Source: Chloroflexota bacterium
Lineage (GTDB): Bacteria > Chloroflexota > Anaerolineae > UBA4142
Assembly: GCA_023381515.1 (NCBI GenBank)
Contig: JAMCQI010000081.1
Coordinates: 62,001 to 126,000 of the forward strand
Reading direction: 5' to 3'
DNA: 64,000 nt
The position numbers and the translations under genes were made by a program. The notes beneath the pieces are model-generated. The model was not told where the DNA came from and did no database searches. It was given only the letters and a program-made list of their open reading frames with translations. Positions 55,111 through 63,336 of this stretch are shown one piece after another (within the stretch, counting starts at the first letter, position 1; each line of letters opens with the position of its first letter).

Positions 55111-55210
55111 CAATCCATGCCGACAAGACATAAACGACAGGATATGTAGACTCAATTCCTCGCGACATCTTTTTAGCCATGCGATCAGAGCAAGCCCGGG
55201 ATGACCCATA

Positions 55211-55230
55211 AGAATTTCATATGAAATTCT
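55211..55230. promoter_or_regulatory. perfect 20-bp palindrome, putative operator
   Basis: AGAATTTCATATGAAATTCT is its own reverse complement and lies 36 nt before a TATAAT. AT-rich palindromes of this length are typical dimeric repressor sites. The likely target is the tad operon starting at 55635 or the SARP gene. Confidence 0.65.
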
Positions 55231-55634
55231 AGGTATACTCTAAGACAATTCCTTGCTTGACCCGCTATAATGGTTGCCAAGCCTCTGTAACTGGCTTGTT
55301 ACCGCCGTGAAAGCGCTGGACGTATGCGGCTTGTAACTATTCTTTACGAAATCGTTACCCGCCCGTAATGCACAATGACAGAATATATGCTATGATGGGG
55401 CCTGCTACGGTTCGTAGCTTTTGCGAATGAACAAGAGCCAAGTGCACAGCGATCATATCGACGTTTGATCTTTTCTCTCTAACCCGGATGCCTTGATCCG
55501 CGATTTGTTCCAATTCGGCCACCTAGAATCGCGGGGAGCTAGTGGTGAGACCGGCCAGTTTACTTGAGACGGACCTTTTTCCTCCGATGACGGCCCAAGT
55601 CGCCTGATCATCGCTCTCCATCCCAGGTCTCACA

Positions 55635-56093
55635 ATGACGCATTCCAGGACCAACCGTCATCTAAATCCTCTCGCGAGCGCAAGGGCTCAGAGCTTGGTT
55701 GAGTTTGCGCTCACCCTGCCCCTCCTTTCCCTCCTTCTCTTGGGCACCGTCGACCTCGGTCGCGTGTTTAAATTATATGTTACCATCACAAACGCCTCGC
55801 GCGAGGGCGCCCGCTATGGTATTCAAAACCCCGCGGACACGCCCGGGATTCAGGCCCACGCGATTCAGGAAGCCTCCTCTTCCGGTGTCCTACTGACACC
55901 CTCGGATATTACAGTGGCATGTTCCGACTACGGCGGCGGTTCGTCCGTCGCTTGCGATGCGGCTTACAACGGCGATCGCCTGCAGGTGACGGTCACACAA
56001 GATTTCCAGCTCTTGTCTCTCCTGGACCGCGCGAGTATCCATCTCTCAAGTTTTACCGTGATGCCCATTATCAATGGTGTAACATCTCCATAG
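55635..56093 (+). CDS. TadE-like pseudopilin
   Basis: 152 residues. The TadE motif is at the N-terminus (ARAQSLVEFALTLPLLSLLL, LGTVDLGRVFKLYVTITNAS, REGARYG): a short charged lead, the conserved Glu in the hydrophobic stretch, and then a helix. TadE proteins are pseudopilins of the Tad/Flp pilus machine. First gene of the tad operon; 7 nt precede the next. Confidence 0.92.
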   Translation: MTHSRTNRHLNPLASARAQSLVEFALTLPLLSLLLLGTVDLGRVFKLYVTITNASREGARYGIQNPADTPGIQAHAIQEASSSGVLLTPSDITVACSDYGGGSSVACDAAYNGDRLQVTVTQDFQLLSLLDRASIHLSSFTVMPIINGVTSP

Positions 56094-56100
56094 AGGAACG

Positions 56101-56538
56101 ATGAGTAATATGCCTTTGCGCGGACGGATCAACCGGGGCGAGACCGGCCAAGCATTGCTCGAGTTTGCCCTTGTCATCCCACTGCTGATGCTCATGGTGG
56201 TGGGTCTCTTTGATCTCGGTTACGCGGTTTTCGTCAACAACATGATCTCGAACGCGGCCCGCGAAGGCGCGAGGGTCGGTATCATCCAAATGAATACGAA
56301 CGCCGACATCTGTAACCGGGTGATTGCTGCAGCGCCGGGATTGAATTTGAGTTGCCAGCCCGGCTCCATTGACATCGATCCCTCGCCCACCCGGGATTAT
56401 GGCAAACCAATCACTGTGACGGTTACTTTTACCTACACACCCATGACACCGCTGATGGGCCAATTCGTAGGCGGTGGTCTACGCCTTTCCTCTTCATCCG
56501 TTATGGTGACGGAGGGGGTGCTTCAGTTCCAGCCGTGA
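56101..56538 (+). CDS. second TadE-like pseudopilin
   Basis: 145 residues with the same plan: GETGQALLEFALVIPLLMLM, VVGLFDLGYAVFVNNMISNA, AREGARVG. A paralogue of the preceding protein, co-transcribed with it. The C-terminal half forms a small extracytoplasmic domain with one Cys pair (ICNRV, LSCQPG). Confidence 0.92.
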   Translation: MSNMPLRGRINRGETGQALLEFALVIPLLMLMVVGLFDLGYAVFVNNMISNAAREGARVGIIQMNTNADICNRVIAAAPGLNLSCQPGSIDIDPSPTRDYGKPITVTVTFTYTPMTPLMGQFVGGGLRLSSSSVMVTEGVLQFQP

Positions 56539-56556
56539 GCAGCCCAGAAAGGAATC

Positions 56557-57870
56557 ATGCCTTCCCAATCCCGGTACGAGTCTCTTGAGTGGAGGACGAG
56601 CAGCATGCGTCGCCGATGCCCTGGACGCGATTCGGCGAATGACTCTGAACGCGGCCAATCGCTCGTCATCATCGTCTTGCTCATGTTTGGGATGATAGCT
56701 TTCCTCGGGCTGGTCATTGACGGCGGCGGCGTCTTTATGGACCGCCGGCGTGCTCAGGATGCCTCCGATGGCGCCGCCTATGCCGGGGCGCGCCAGCTGG
56801 CACTGCGGCCGGATGATTCGGCGGCGAGCGAGCGGGCGGTGTGGAACAATGTCGTCGATTATGCGAAGGCCAACGGCGTGGCGAGCGCTTCCGATGTGAC
56901 GGCCACCTTCCTCGATGGGAGTGGCACGGACATCTGCCAGATCAATCAGAATTGCTTTGGTGTACCCACCGATCCGCTTGCAACCGGAGTCCGCGTCACC
57001 ACGACGCTCGACTTGCAGCTCTACTTTATCAGCTTGATTATAGGCAAGCAGCCGATTCCGGTTTCCGCCATCGCCGCGGTGCAGAGTGGGCCCCCCGCGG
57101 TCGCAACCAATTTGATGCCGATGACCCTCAAGTGGCCGTGTGATACATACGATCCGAATAATCCTGACAACTGCCCAAAATTGACATATGGAGTGCCCTA
57201 TGTGCTCATGGGCAGCCCACAGCTACCCGGCGGATTTCAGTGGACGAGCTACGATTGTGCATCATCCTCCCAAGATATCTTTCAGTATCTCACGCTGCAA
57301 AAGCCCCGCACCGCGGTGATGGCGGACCAGAGTGATACCTATTACAATCCGCTGAATCCGACGCAATACAATACGCCCCCGCCTTCGCCGAACCCGTGGA
57401 TCTGTAGCGGGCCGGGCGTACAACCGGACAGTAGCATTTCGACGGCGCTCGACTGCTGGATTAACCTGGCCTCTGGCTGCTGGCAGCCCTCATGGGGGCC
57501 CGAGCCGCCGGACAACACGTGGACAGTTCCAGTCTATGACCAAAACAACGGTCAAACCGGGTCAAATGCTATGTATCACACCGTGATGTTTGCCGAATTC
57601 AAACTCCTCGGATATTGGTTTGGAAACAATCAGTGCAATTGGGTCGGAAAGACCGGAGCACAGAGTTGTAATCCCAACCAGCCTGATCTTCAGACGTATG
57701 CACCGGAACTTTACACGTGTGCGACGACCCAGGATCCGAATGCGCCCCCCGGCCAAAAGATGAAATGCATCATGGGCATGTTCCTGAAGAAAGTAACTGA
57801 CCTGCAAATCTTTGCGGGCAAGTGCAATACGATCGGGATCAACATTTGCGGCATGAGCCTGTCACAATAA
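56557..57870 (+). CDS. TadG-like pilus assembly protein
   Basis: 437 residues (421 if ATG 56605 with GGAGG 9 nt upstream is used). The N-terminal TadE/G motif ERGQSLVIIVLLMFGMIAFL, then GLVIDGGGVFMDRRRAQDAS and DGAAYAGARQLAL. The long C-terminal domain is Cys- and Trp-containing and extracytoplasmic, without a von Willebrand domain that I can recognise. It is probably a minor pilin or tip-associated protein of the Tad system. Confidence 0.87.
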   Translation: MPSQSRYESLEWRTSSMRRRCPGRDSANDSERGQSLVIIVLLMFGMIAFLGLVIDGGGVFMDRRRAQDASDGAAYAGARQLALRPDDSAASERAVWNNVVDYAKANGVASASDVTATFLDGSGTDICQINQNCFGVPTDPLATGVRVTTTLDLQLYFISLIIGKQPIPVSAIAAVQSGPPAVATNLMPMTLKWPCDTYDPNNPDNCPKLTYGVPYVLMGSPQLPGGFQWTSYDCASSSQDIFQYLTLQKPRTAVMADQSDTYYNPLNPTQYNTPPPSPNPWICSGPGVQPDSSISTALDCWINLASGCWQPSWGPEPPDNTWTVPVYDQNNGQTGSNAMYHTVMFAEFKLLGYWFGNNQCNWVGKTGAQSCNPNQPDLQTYAPELYTCATTQDPNAPPGQKMKCIMGMFLKKVTDLQIFAGKCNTIGINICGMSLSQ

Positions 57871-57946
57871 CGGCGTGCGTCGACGGCGTTTCGGGGGACA
57901 GCGCCGGGAAAAGCAGTGAATCGTCAGGAAAGGAACAGGATAGAGG

Positions 57947-59155
57947 ATGGAGCAAAACGAAACCTTTGAAGAGGTAATGGCCCAGGGCCAAGAGGCGCTT
58001 GACACCGGCGACAAGGCCCGCGCGCACACTTTATTTGCTACGGCCACTCAGATCCATCCGGGTGAGGAGAGCGCATGGCGGCTGCGGGCAGAAACGGCAG
58101 AGGACCCGGCCGACGCGGCTCTGTGCTACGAAAAGATTGTCGCGCTCAATCCCGCCAACGCGCAGGCGCGCGAAAATCTGCTCGACCGGCGATTAAACAC
58201 GCTCCAGGAAAGCGCCAAAGCGGCCCCCTCCCCCAAATCGCCGCTCCTTTCCTCTGGCTGCCGCAGAGCGATCCTGCTGACGGGCGCCGCCTTCCTGGTG
58301 ACCTTGGTGCTTGGGAGTCTCGCGGTCTTCGCGTACACCCAGCTTACACTCGCACGCGCGTCCGCCGTTGCGCAGGCTCCCCTCGACATTCCGGCTCTGA
58401 ACCTGCCTCCCACCTGGACGCCTACTCCCACCCGGACCCCGACGCGGACACCCGTCATCGTCGTCGACACGCCGACGCCGACCGCCGCGCCGAGCGCCAC
58501 GCCGACCGCCGCGCGAGCTGTGGGGTGGGCGACCATCACCAACCTGAATGTGCGCGCCGGGCCGGGGGTTGGCTATCGCATTGTCGGCGTCTTGCAACAA
58601 GGAGAGCCCGTAGCCGCGGTCGGCCGCATCTCCGATGCAAGCTGGCTGCAAGTTGATTATGTGCAAGGCACCCGGCTCGCCTGGGTGGCCAGGGCCTACG
58701 TTTCGGTAACCGACAGTCAAGTTTCAGCCTTGCCGATCGTTTCAGGAATTCCTGCCGCCCTCCAGCCGACCGCGGCGCCGACGGCGCTTCCGGCACAGCA
58801 GATGGGTTTTGTTCTCGGGCGGCCGGCCGAACTCTCTGCCGACTGCAATAAACCCTGGCAAGTCTTGGGAACCATCTATAGCTCTCAGACGGGCAATCAG
58901 CGCCTGAACGGTGTTCTCGTGCGCATTTGGGCCTTTAACCAGGTCCAAGGCACGGTGAGCAGCGGAAGCAGCGATCCGAAGAGGACCGGTTACTGGGAAT
59001 GGTCCTTCAACCGAGGTCTCGACGTGACCGGCCAGGTGGCCGTGGTCGATCCGGACGGGACGCTGCGGTCAGACCCCGTCAACTTTCAGTTGACGGGCAA
59101 ATGTGACGGGAGCGGAGCGGTAACCCGAGCGGTTTTTGACTTTGTCGGCAGGTAG
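57947..59155 (+). CDS. TPR-SH3 membrane protein in the tad operon
   Basis: 402 residues. Residues 1-85 are TPR-like (EVMAQGQEALDTGDKARAHT, CYEKIVALNPANAQARENLL). A membrane helix follows at about 105-130 (AILLTGAAFLVTLVLGSLAV). A P/T-rich spacer (TPTPTRTPTRTP) leads to a bacterial SH3 domain (ITNLNVRAGPGVGYRIVGVL, 195-260). The C-terminal domain (LNGVLVRIWAFNQV, VDPDGTLRSDPVNFQL) is Ig-like. It probably binds the cell envelope and helps place the pilus apparatus, an inference from context. Confidence 0.83.
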   Translation: MEQNETFEEVMAQGQEALDTGDKARAHTLFATATQIHPGEESAWRLRAETAEDPADAALCYEKIVALNPANAQARENLLDRRLNTLQESAKAAPSPKSPLLSSGCRRAILLTGAAFLVTLVLGSLAVFAYTQLTLARASAVAQAPLDIPALNLPPTWTPTPTRTPTRTPVIVVDTPTPTAAPSATPTAARAVGWATITNLNVRAGPGVGYRIVGVLQQGEPVAAVGRISDASWLQVDYVQGTRLAWVARAYVSVTDSQVSALPIVSGIPAALQPTAAPTALPAQQMGFVLGRPAELSADCNKPWQVLGTIYSSQTGNQRLNGVLVRIWAFNQVQGTVSSGSSDPKRTGYWEWSFNRGLDVTGQVAVVDPDGTLRSDPVNFQLTGKCDGSGAVTRAVFDFVGR

Positions 59156-59234
59156 GCGGAGGAGCCTACCCCAAGCGAAAGAGAAGAGTCTCGAGACGGA
59201 CGTGCTCTGCTCGATTACGTTGTGAAGGATTCCC

Positions 59235-60413
59235 ATGAATCAGACCGACCAGCCTTGTGTCCTCATCGTACAAGACGAGGCCACCACTCTCCAGATAGAG
59301 GACTTGTGCGCGACGATGCATTACTCGGCGATCGCCACCGCTTCCGGGGAAGCGGCGCTCACTCAAGCCGCGGCCCGGCCGCCCGACCTGGTCATCACCG
59401 AGATCGACCTGCCCGGAATGAACGGGTATGATCTGTGCCGGAAATTCCGAGCGAATGAGGCGACTCGCCATATCCCTCTCCTCGTCCTTACTTCAAAGGG
59501 CGAGGTCCGAGAAAAGATTGCCGGGTTCGAAGCCGGCGCCGATGATTATCTCGCCAAACCCTTTGTGGCTGAGGAGCTGGCCTATCGCATCAAGAGCTTG
59601 CTGGCGCGGCGGGACAATCATTCCGAAGCGCGCGGTTTGCCGGCGAAACGCGGTCATGTGATCGCCCTGTTCGGCACCAAAGGCGGCGTGGGGCGGACGA
59701 CGATCGGGGTCAACCTGGCCCTGGAGCTCCAACACTTGACGCGAGGCAGAACGGTGCTCTTCGACGCCGACTTTTTCTTTGGCGATATCGCGCTGCACCT
59801 CAACGTGCCGCCCGCTCATACGATTTTGGATCTGATCGGACGCATGGATCAACTCGACCCGGAGCTGCTGGACCAGGTTCTCGTTCCCCACAGCTCGGGC
59901 GCACGCGTGCTTCTTTCCCCGCGCAATCCGGAAGATGTGGAGACGATCCAACCGGTTCATATCAAGAAATTGCTGGATGCTCTGGCCGCTTTCTACGATT
60001 ATATCGTGGTCGACTGCCAGTCCATCTATGACGAGCGCACCCTGACCATCTTGGAAAAGGCGGACGCGATCCTGCTGGTCATCAAACCGGAAGTCGGCTG
60101 CGTCAAGAACATGGCCGTCTTCTCCGAACTGGCCGTCAAGTTGGAGCTGCCCTTTGAGAAAAAAATCCACATTGTCCTCAACCGGTCGAATACGAAATCC
60201 GGAATCGGCGCCAAAGATATTGAACGTATTTTCAGGCGCCCGATCGCCTTTCATGTTCCGAGCGGCGGCAATGCAGTCGTGATGAGCGTCAACCGCGGCG
60301 TTCCGCTGGTGATCGAGCAGCCGAACCACCCCTTCTCAGTTCAGGTCACCCAGATGGCTCGCGCTCTGGCCCAGGCTCTGCCCGTATCCAAGCCGGCGAC
60401 CGTCCCAGAATGA
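59235..60413 (+). CDS. tadZ: TadZ/CpaE: pseudo-receiver plus MinD-like ATPase
   Basis: 392 residues. Residues 1-125 form a receiver domain in which the phospho-acceptor Asp is replaced by Glu56 (PDLVITEIDLPGMNGYD) and the acidic pair reads QDE; Lys108 is kept. This fits the atypical receiver of TadZ/CpaE. Residues 140-375 are a MinD/ParA ATPase with deviant Walker A KGGVGRTT (149-156) and DADFFFGDIALHL. TadZ marks the pole and recruits other Tad proteins. Lies 79 nt after the SH3 gene. Confidence 0.92.
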   Translation: MNQTDQPCVLIVQDEATTLQIEDLCATMHYSAIATASGEAALTQAAARPPDLVITEIDLPGMNGYDLCRKFRANEATRHIPLLVLTSKGEVREKIAGFEAGADDYLAKPFVAEELAYRIKSLLARRDNHSEARGLPAKRGHVIALFGTKGGVGRTTIGVNLALELQHLTRGRTVLFDADFFFGDIALHLNVPPAHTILDLIGRMDQLDPELLDQVLVPHSSGARVLLSPRNPEDVETIQPVHIKKLLDALAAFYDYIVVDCQSIYDERTLTILEKADAILLVIKPEVGCVKNMAVFSELAVKLELPFEKKIHIVLNRSNTKSGIGAKDIERIFRRPIAFHVPSGGNAVVMSVNRGVPLVIEQPNHPFSVQVTQMARALAQALPVSKPATVPE

Positions 60414-60441
60414 TTTCACCTTGCAGATCTAGGAGTTTACT

Positions 60442-61197
60442 ATGACGCGTGCAGGCAGGATTCTGTTTCTGTTAGGCATCCTCATCTCTCTGGGGGCGGG
60501 ATTTGTCATTTACATGTCGCTTTCGTACAACCAGCCCAAGCCGGTGGAGGTGCCGACGACCAAGCTGGTGGTGGCGTTTCAAGAGATTTCGCCGCGGAGC
60601 GAGATTGGGCCGGGGTATGTCGGCGTGGCCGATTGGCCGCGTGCCCTGCCCACCCCGGTGGGAGCTTTCACCGAGCCGGACCAGGTGGTAGGGAAACTGG
60701 CCACCGCCTCCCTGTCGCCGGGGCAGCCGATTACGGCCAAGATGGTCGTGGACAAGAAAGATTTGCAGGAAACCCACAGTAACGCGGCCCTCATTTTGGA
60801 AAAAGGGATGGTCGCCATCGCGATGCCCATCAGCATCAAGTCGGACGTGGCCGATGCGGTTCAGCCCGGAGACCGGGTGGATATTATTGCCACCTTCCGG
60901 TCTCAGAACACGAATAACCAAGGCGGCGTGGCCACTCAGCGCGTGCTTGGCGACGTGCTCATCTTGCAGGTCGGTCCCTGGCCGAGTGCCGGCGCCAAAG
61001 CCCAATCCGGCGCCGCGGCGACGGTCGTGACTCTACAGATGAAAGAGCAGGACGCGCTGGCGCTGCAATACACTCTGGATTTCGCGTCGTCTGTCACGCT
61101 GGCGCTCCGGCCCGCCAACGATCATGACCTCATTCAACTCGAGCCGGTGACTCTGGACTATATCAACCAACGCTTTAATTTCAGACTGCCCAAGTAG
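60442..61197 (+). CDS. cpaB: Flp pilus assembly protein CpaB/RcpC
   Basis: 251 residues. One N-terminal helix (ILFLLGILISLGAGFVIYMS), an SAF domain (VVAFQEISPRSEIGPGYVGV...GQPITAKMVV), then the RcpC region (MVAIAMPISIKSDVADAVQP-GDRVDIIATF). CpaB is an extracytoplasmic assembly factor that works with the outer-membrane secretin in diderms. Its role in a Chloroflexota envelope is less clear. Confidence 0.92.
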   Translation: MTRAGRILFLLGILISLGAGFVIYMSLSYNQPKPVEVPTTKLVVAFQEISPRSEIGPGYVGVADWPRALPTPVGAFTEPDQVVGKLATASLSPGQPITAKMVVDKKDLQETHSNAALILEKGMVAIAMPISIKSDVADAVQPGDRVDIIATFRSQNTNNQGGVATQRVLGDVLILQVGPWPSAGAKAQSGAAATVVTLQMKEQDALALQYTLDFASSVTLALRPANDHDLIQLEPVTLDYINQRFNFRLPK

Positions 61198-61208
61198 GGA
61201 CCTAACTG

Positions 61209-61324
61209 TCATTCTGAGCGCCCCGCGGGGTTTGCGGGCAAGCGAAGAATCTCTGGAAGACGCTTGTGGGGGATTCTTCGGTCGCATCGCCATCGGAGAT
61301 GGCGCCTGCGCTCGCTCAGAATGA
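61209..61324. repeat. full-length REP-like palindromic element in the tad operon
   Basis: The ends TCATTCTGAGCG and CGCTCAGAATGA are exact inverse repeats. The interior has AAGCGAAGAATCTC and GATTCTTCGGTCGCATCGCC. The right half matches 40917-40973. It separates cpaB from tadB and may modulate expression of the distal operon genes. Confidence 0.85.
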
Positions 61325-61346
61325 AAGGCCCCGAGGATGAGGTTGG

Positions 61347-62297
61347 ATGGGGATGCAGAATATAGATCCCAACGTACTGGTGAGCGTTTTCTTCGCCCTC
61401 GGTCTCGCCACGCTCTTCCTGGGATTGGACTTGATTATTTCCGGCCGCCGAGTGCGACTCGAGAACCGCATCGACAGATACGAGACTCCGCGCGACGCAC
61501 GGGAGAACGCGGAAGGTGAAGACAAGCGCGCGGATCGGAAAAAGGATGCGAGCTGGCGGTCCAACCTCGCCACGGACCTCGCCCGCGCGGACCTCCTCGT
61601 CACTCCGACGGAGTATGTCTTTGCGACTCTGGTCTTGGCGCTGGTGCTCGTCGTATTCTGTCTGGCGGTTCTCAAGAACCCTCTGGTGGCGGCCGTCGGC
61701 GGCGTGGCCGGGTTGATTTCTCCGCGAATGTATTTGCAGTATCTCCAAAGGAGACGGTTGGCCGCCTTTGATCGCGAGCTCGACGGCACGATCACCATGC
61801 TCGCCACGACTCTCCGCACGGGCTATGGGTTAAGCCAAGCCATAGAAGCGGTCGCGAAAGAAGTGGCCCCTCCCATGTCAACCGAGTTGAGTCGGGTTGC
61901 CCGAGAAGTGGCCTTGGGTCGGACCGTCCAGGACGCACTGGACAACCTGGCCCGCCGGAACCCCAGTTTGGATTTGTCCATGATGATTACGGCCATCAAC
62001 ATCAACCATGCCGTGGGCGGAAACCTGGCCGAAGTGCTAGAACGGATCGCCACGACGATCCGAGAACGGGTGCGCCTGATGGCAGAAATCCAGGCGCTGA
62101 CCTCTCAACAGAGACTCTCCGCCGTCGTTCTGGGCGTCTTGCCGTTTGCTCTCAGCCTAATCGTCTATGTGATCAGTCCAGGCTATATCTCCGAGCTGTG
62201 GAAAAGTACTTGCGGGCTCGCCTTGATGGTCACAGGATTGTTCCTCATGGCCATCGGTTACTTGTTCATCCGGCGCCTTTTGGCGTTCAAGTACTAG
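61347..62297 (+). CDS. tadB: TadB inner-membrane platform protein
   Basis: 316 residues. Two N-terminal helices, a charged loop, then the type II secretion F domain (LDGTITMLATTLRTGYGLSQ-AIEAVAKE, VGGNLAEVLERIATTIRERV-RLMAEIQALTSQQRLSA) and C-terminal helices. TadB and TadC form the membrane platform driven by the TadA ATPase. TadA is expected next to it but is not in this window. Confidence 0.93.
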   Translation: MGMQNIDPNVLVSVFFALGLATLFLGLDLIISGRRVRLENRIDRYETPRDARENAEGEDKRADRKKDASWRSNLATDLARADLLVTPTEYVFATLVLALVLVVFCLAVLKNPLVAAVGGVAGLISPRMYLQYLQRRRLAAFDRELDGTITMLATTLRTGYGLSQAIEAVAKEVAPPMSTELSRVAREVALGRTVQDALDNLARRNPSLDLSMMITAININHAVGGNLAEVLERIATTIRERVRLMAEIQALTSQQRLSAVVLGVLPFALSLIVYVISPGYISELWKSTCGLALMVTGLFLMAIGYLFIRRLLAFKY

Positions 62298-62311
62298 GTT
62301 CGCATGAGAAG

Positions 62312-63226
62312 ATGATGAGCATCCTGCTTCCTACTCTCTTAACGCTAGGCATCCTCTTGATCTTTTTTGGTCTCGCCAGCAGTTTCCGCGAAACCAAACG
62401 CATGGACGCGGTGGCGCAGCAGTACGGCAGGGCCTTTTCCCTGGAAGAAGCCGAACTCGCCCAACCGTTCAGCGTGCGAGTCGTGCGACCCGCCCTGCGC
62501 GCGTTGGCACAGCTTCTCAATCATTTTACGCCGCAGCAGATGATGGAGACCACACGCGTCAAGCTGGACCTGGCCGGCAACCCCCTGGATTTGCCGCCGA
62601 CCGAGTTCTTGGGTTTGAGAGGCCTTGCCACCGCGCTTGGCGCGCTGCTGTTCATCGTGCTATCTGCCTCCTTGCATGCCAGTGGACCCCTCTTTGCCCT
62701 ATTGATTGTCGCCGGGGCTGGGCTCGGTTTCTATGCCCCCCTCCTGTGGCTCAATCTAAAGATTCGCCAGCGGCAGGCCGAGATCCGCTACGCGCTGCCC
62801 GATGCCCTGGATCTTTTGACGGTCAGCGTAGAAGCCGGCCTGGGTCTGGACGCCGCCATCGCTCAGGTGGTCGACAAGTGGGACAATCAACTGAGCCGTG
62901 CCTTTGGTCGCGCCAGCCGTGAGATCCGCCTCGGCCGGCCTCGCCATCTGGTCCTCCGCGACATGGCCGATCGCGCCGCCGTCCAAGAACTCACCAATTT
63001 CGTGGCCTCTTTAATTCAGGCCGAACGCTATGGCACGGGCATTGCCAAGGTCTTGCGGATTCAGTCGGAACAGATGCGCGTGCTCCGGCGACAGCGCGCC
63101 CAGGAGGAAGTGAACAAGATGCCCATCAAGCTGCTGTTCCCACTGATCTTTTTCCTTTTTCCTGCCATCTTTATCGTGCTGCTCGGGCCTGCAGTGCTGC
63201 GCCTCATGGGCGGGTTCTTGCCCTAG
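62312..63226 (+). CDS. tadC: TadC inner-membrane platform protein
   Basis: 304 residues from ATG 62312 or 62315, chosen over an earlier in-frame ATG inside tadB because the first helix (SILLPTLLTLGILLIFFGLA) begins here. The T2SS F domain reads ALPDALDLLTVSVEAGLGLD-AAIAQVVDKW with RELTNF-like VQELTNFVASLIQAERYGTG. Partner of TadB, 14 nt downstream. Confidence 0.92.
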   Translation: MMSILLPTLLTLGILLIFFGLASSFRETKRMDAVAQQYGRAFSLEEAELAQPFSVRVVRPALRALAQLLNHFTPQQMMETTRVKLDLAGNPLDLPPTEFLGLRGLATALGALLFIVLSASLHASGPLFALLIVAGAGLGFYAPLLWLNLKIRQRQAEIRYALPDALDLLTVSVEAGLGLDAAIAQVVDKWDNQLSRAFGRASREIRLGRPRHLVLRDMADRAAVQELTNFVASLIQAERYGTGIAKVLRIQSEQMRVLRRQRAQEEVNKMPIKLLFPLIFFLFPAIFIVLLGPAVLRLMGGFLP

Positions 63227-63336
63227 AGAGGCTCGAACGCGGTGGCGGGGCCGCGTGAAAACCAAGGCTTTCGGACAGGCCGAACCGGAGGACTGGTGCA
63301 TCTGAATGTGTCTTGACGCTTCGTCTGGGAGGAGGA

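Larger units (their letters stand above)
54888..55634. other. 747-nt regulatory gap between the SARP gene and the Tad locus
   Basis: No gene is supported. It contains two adjacent perfect hairpins and a 20-bp palindrome (listed separately), and a TATAAT at 55266-55271 without a clear -35. It should hold the promoters for both divergent units. Confidence 0.6.
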
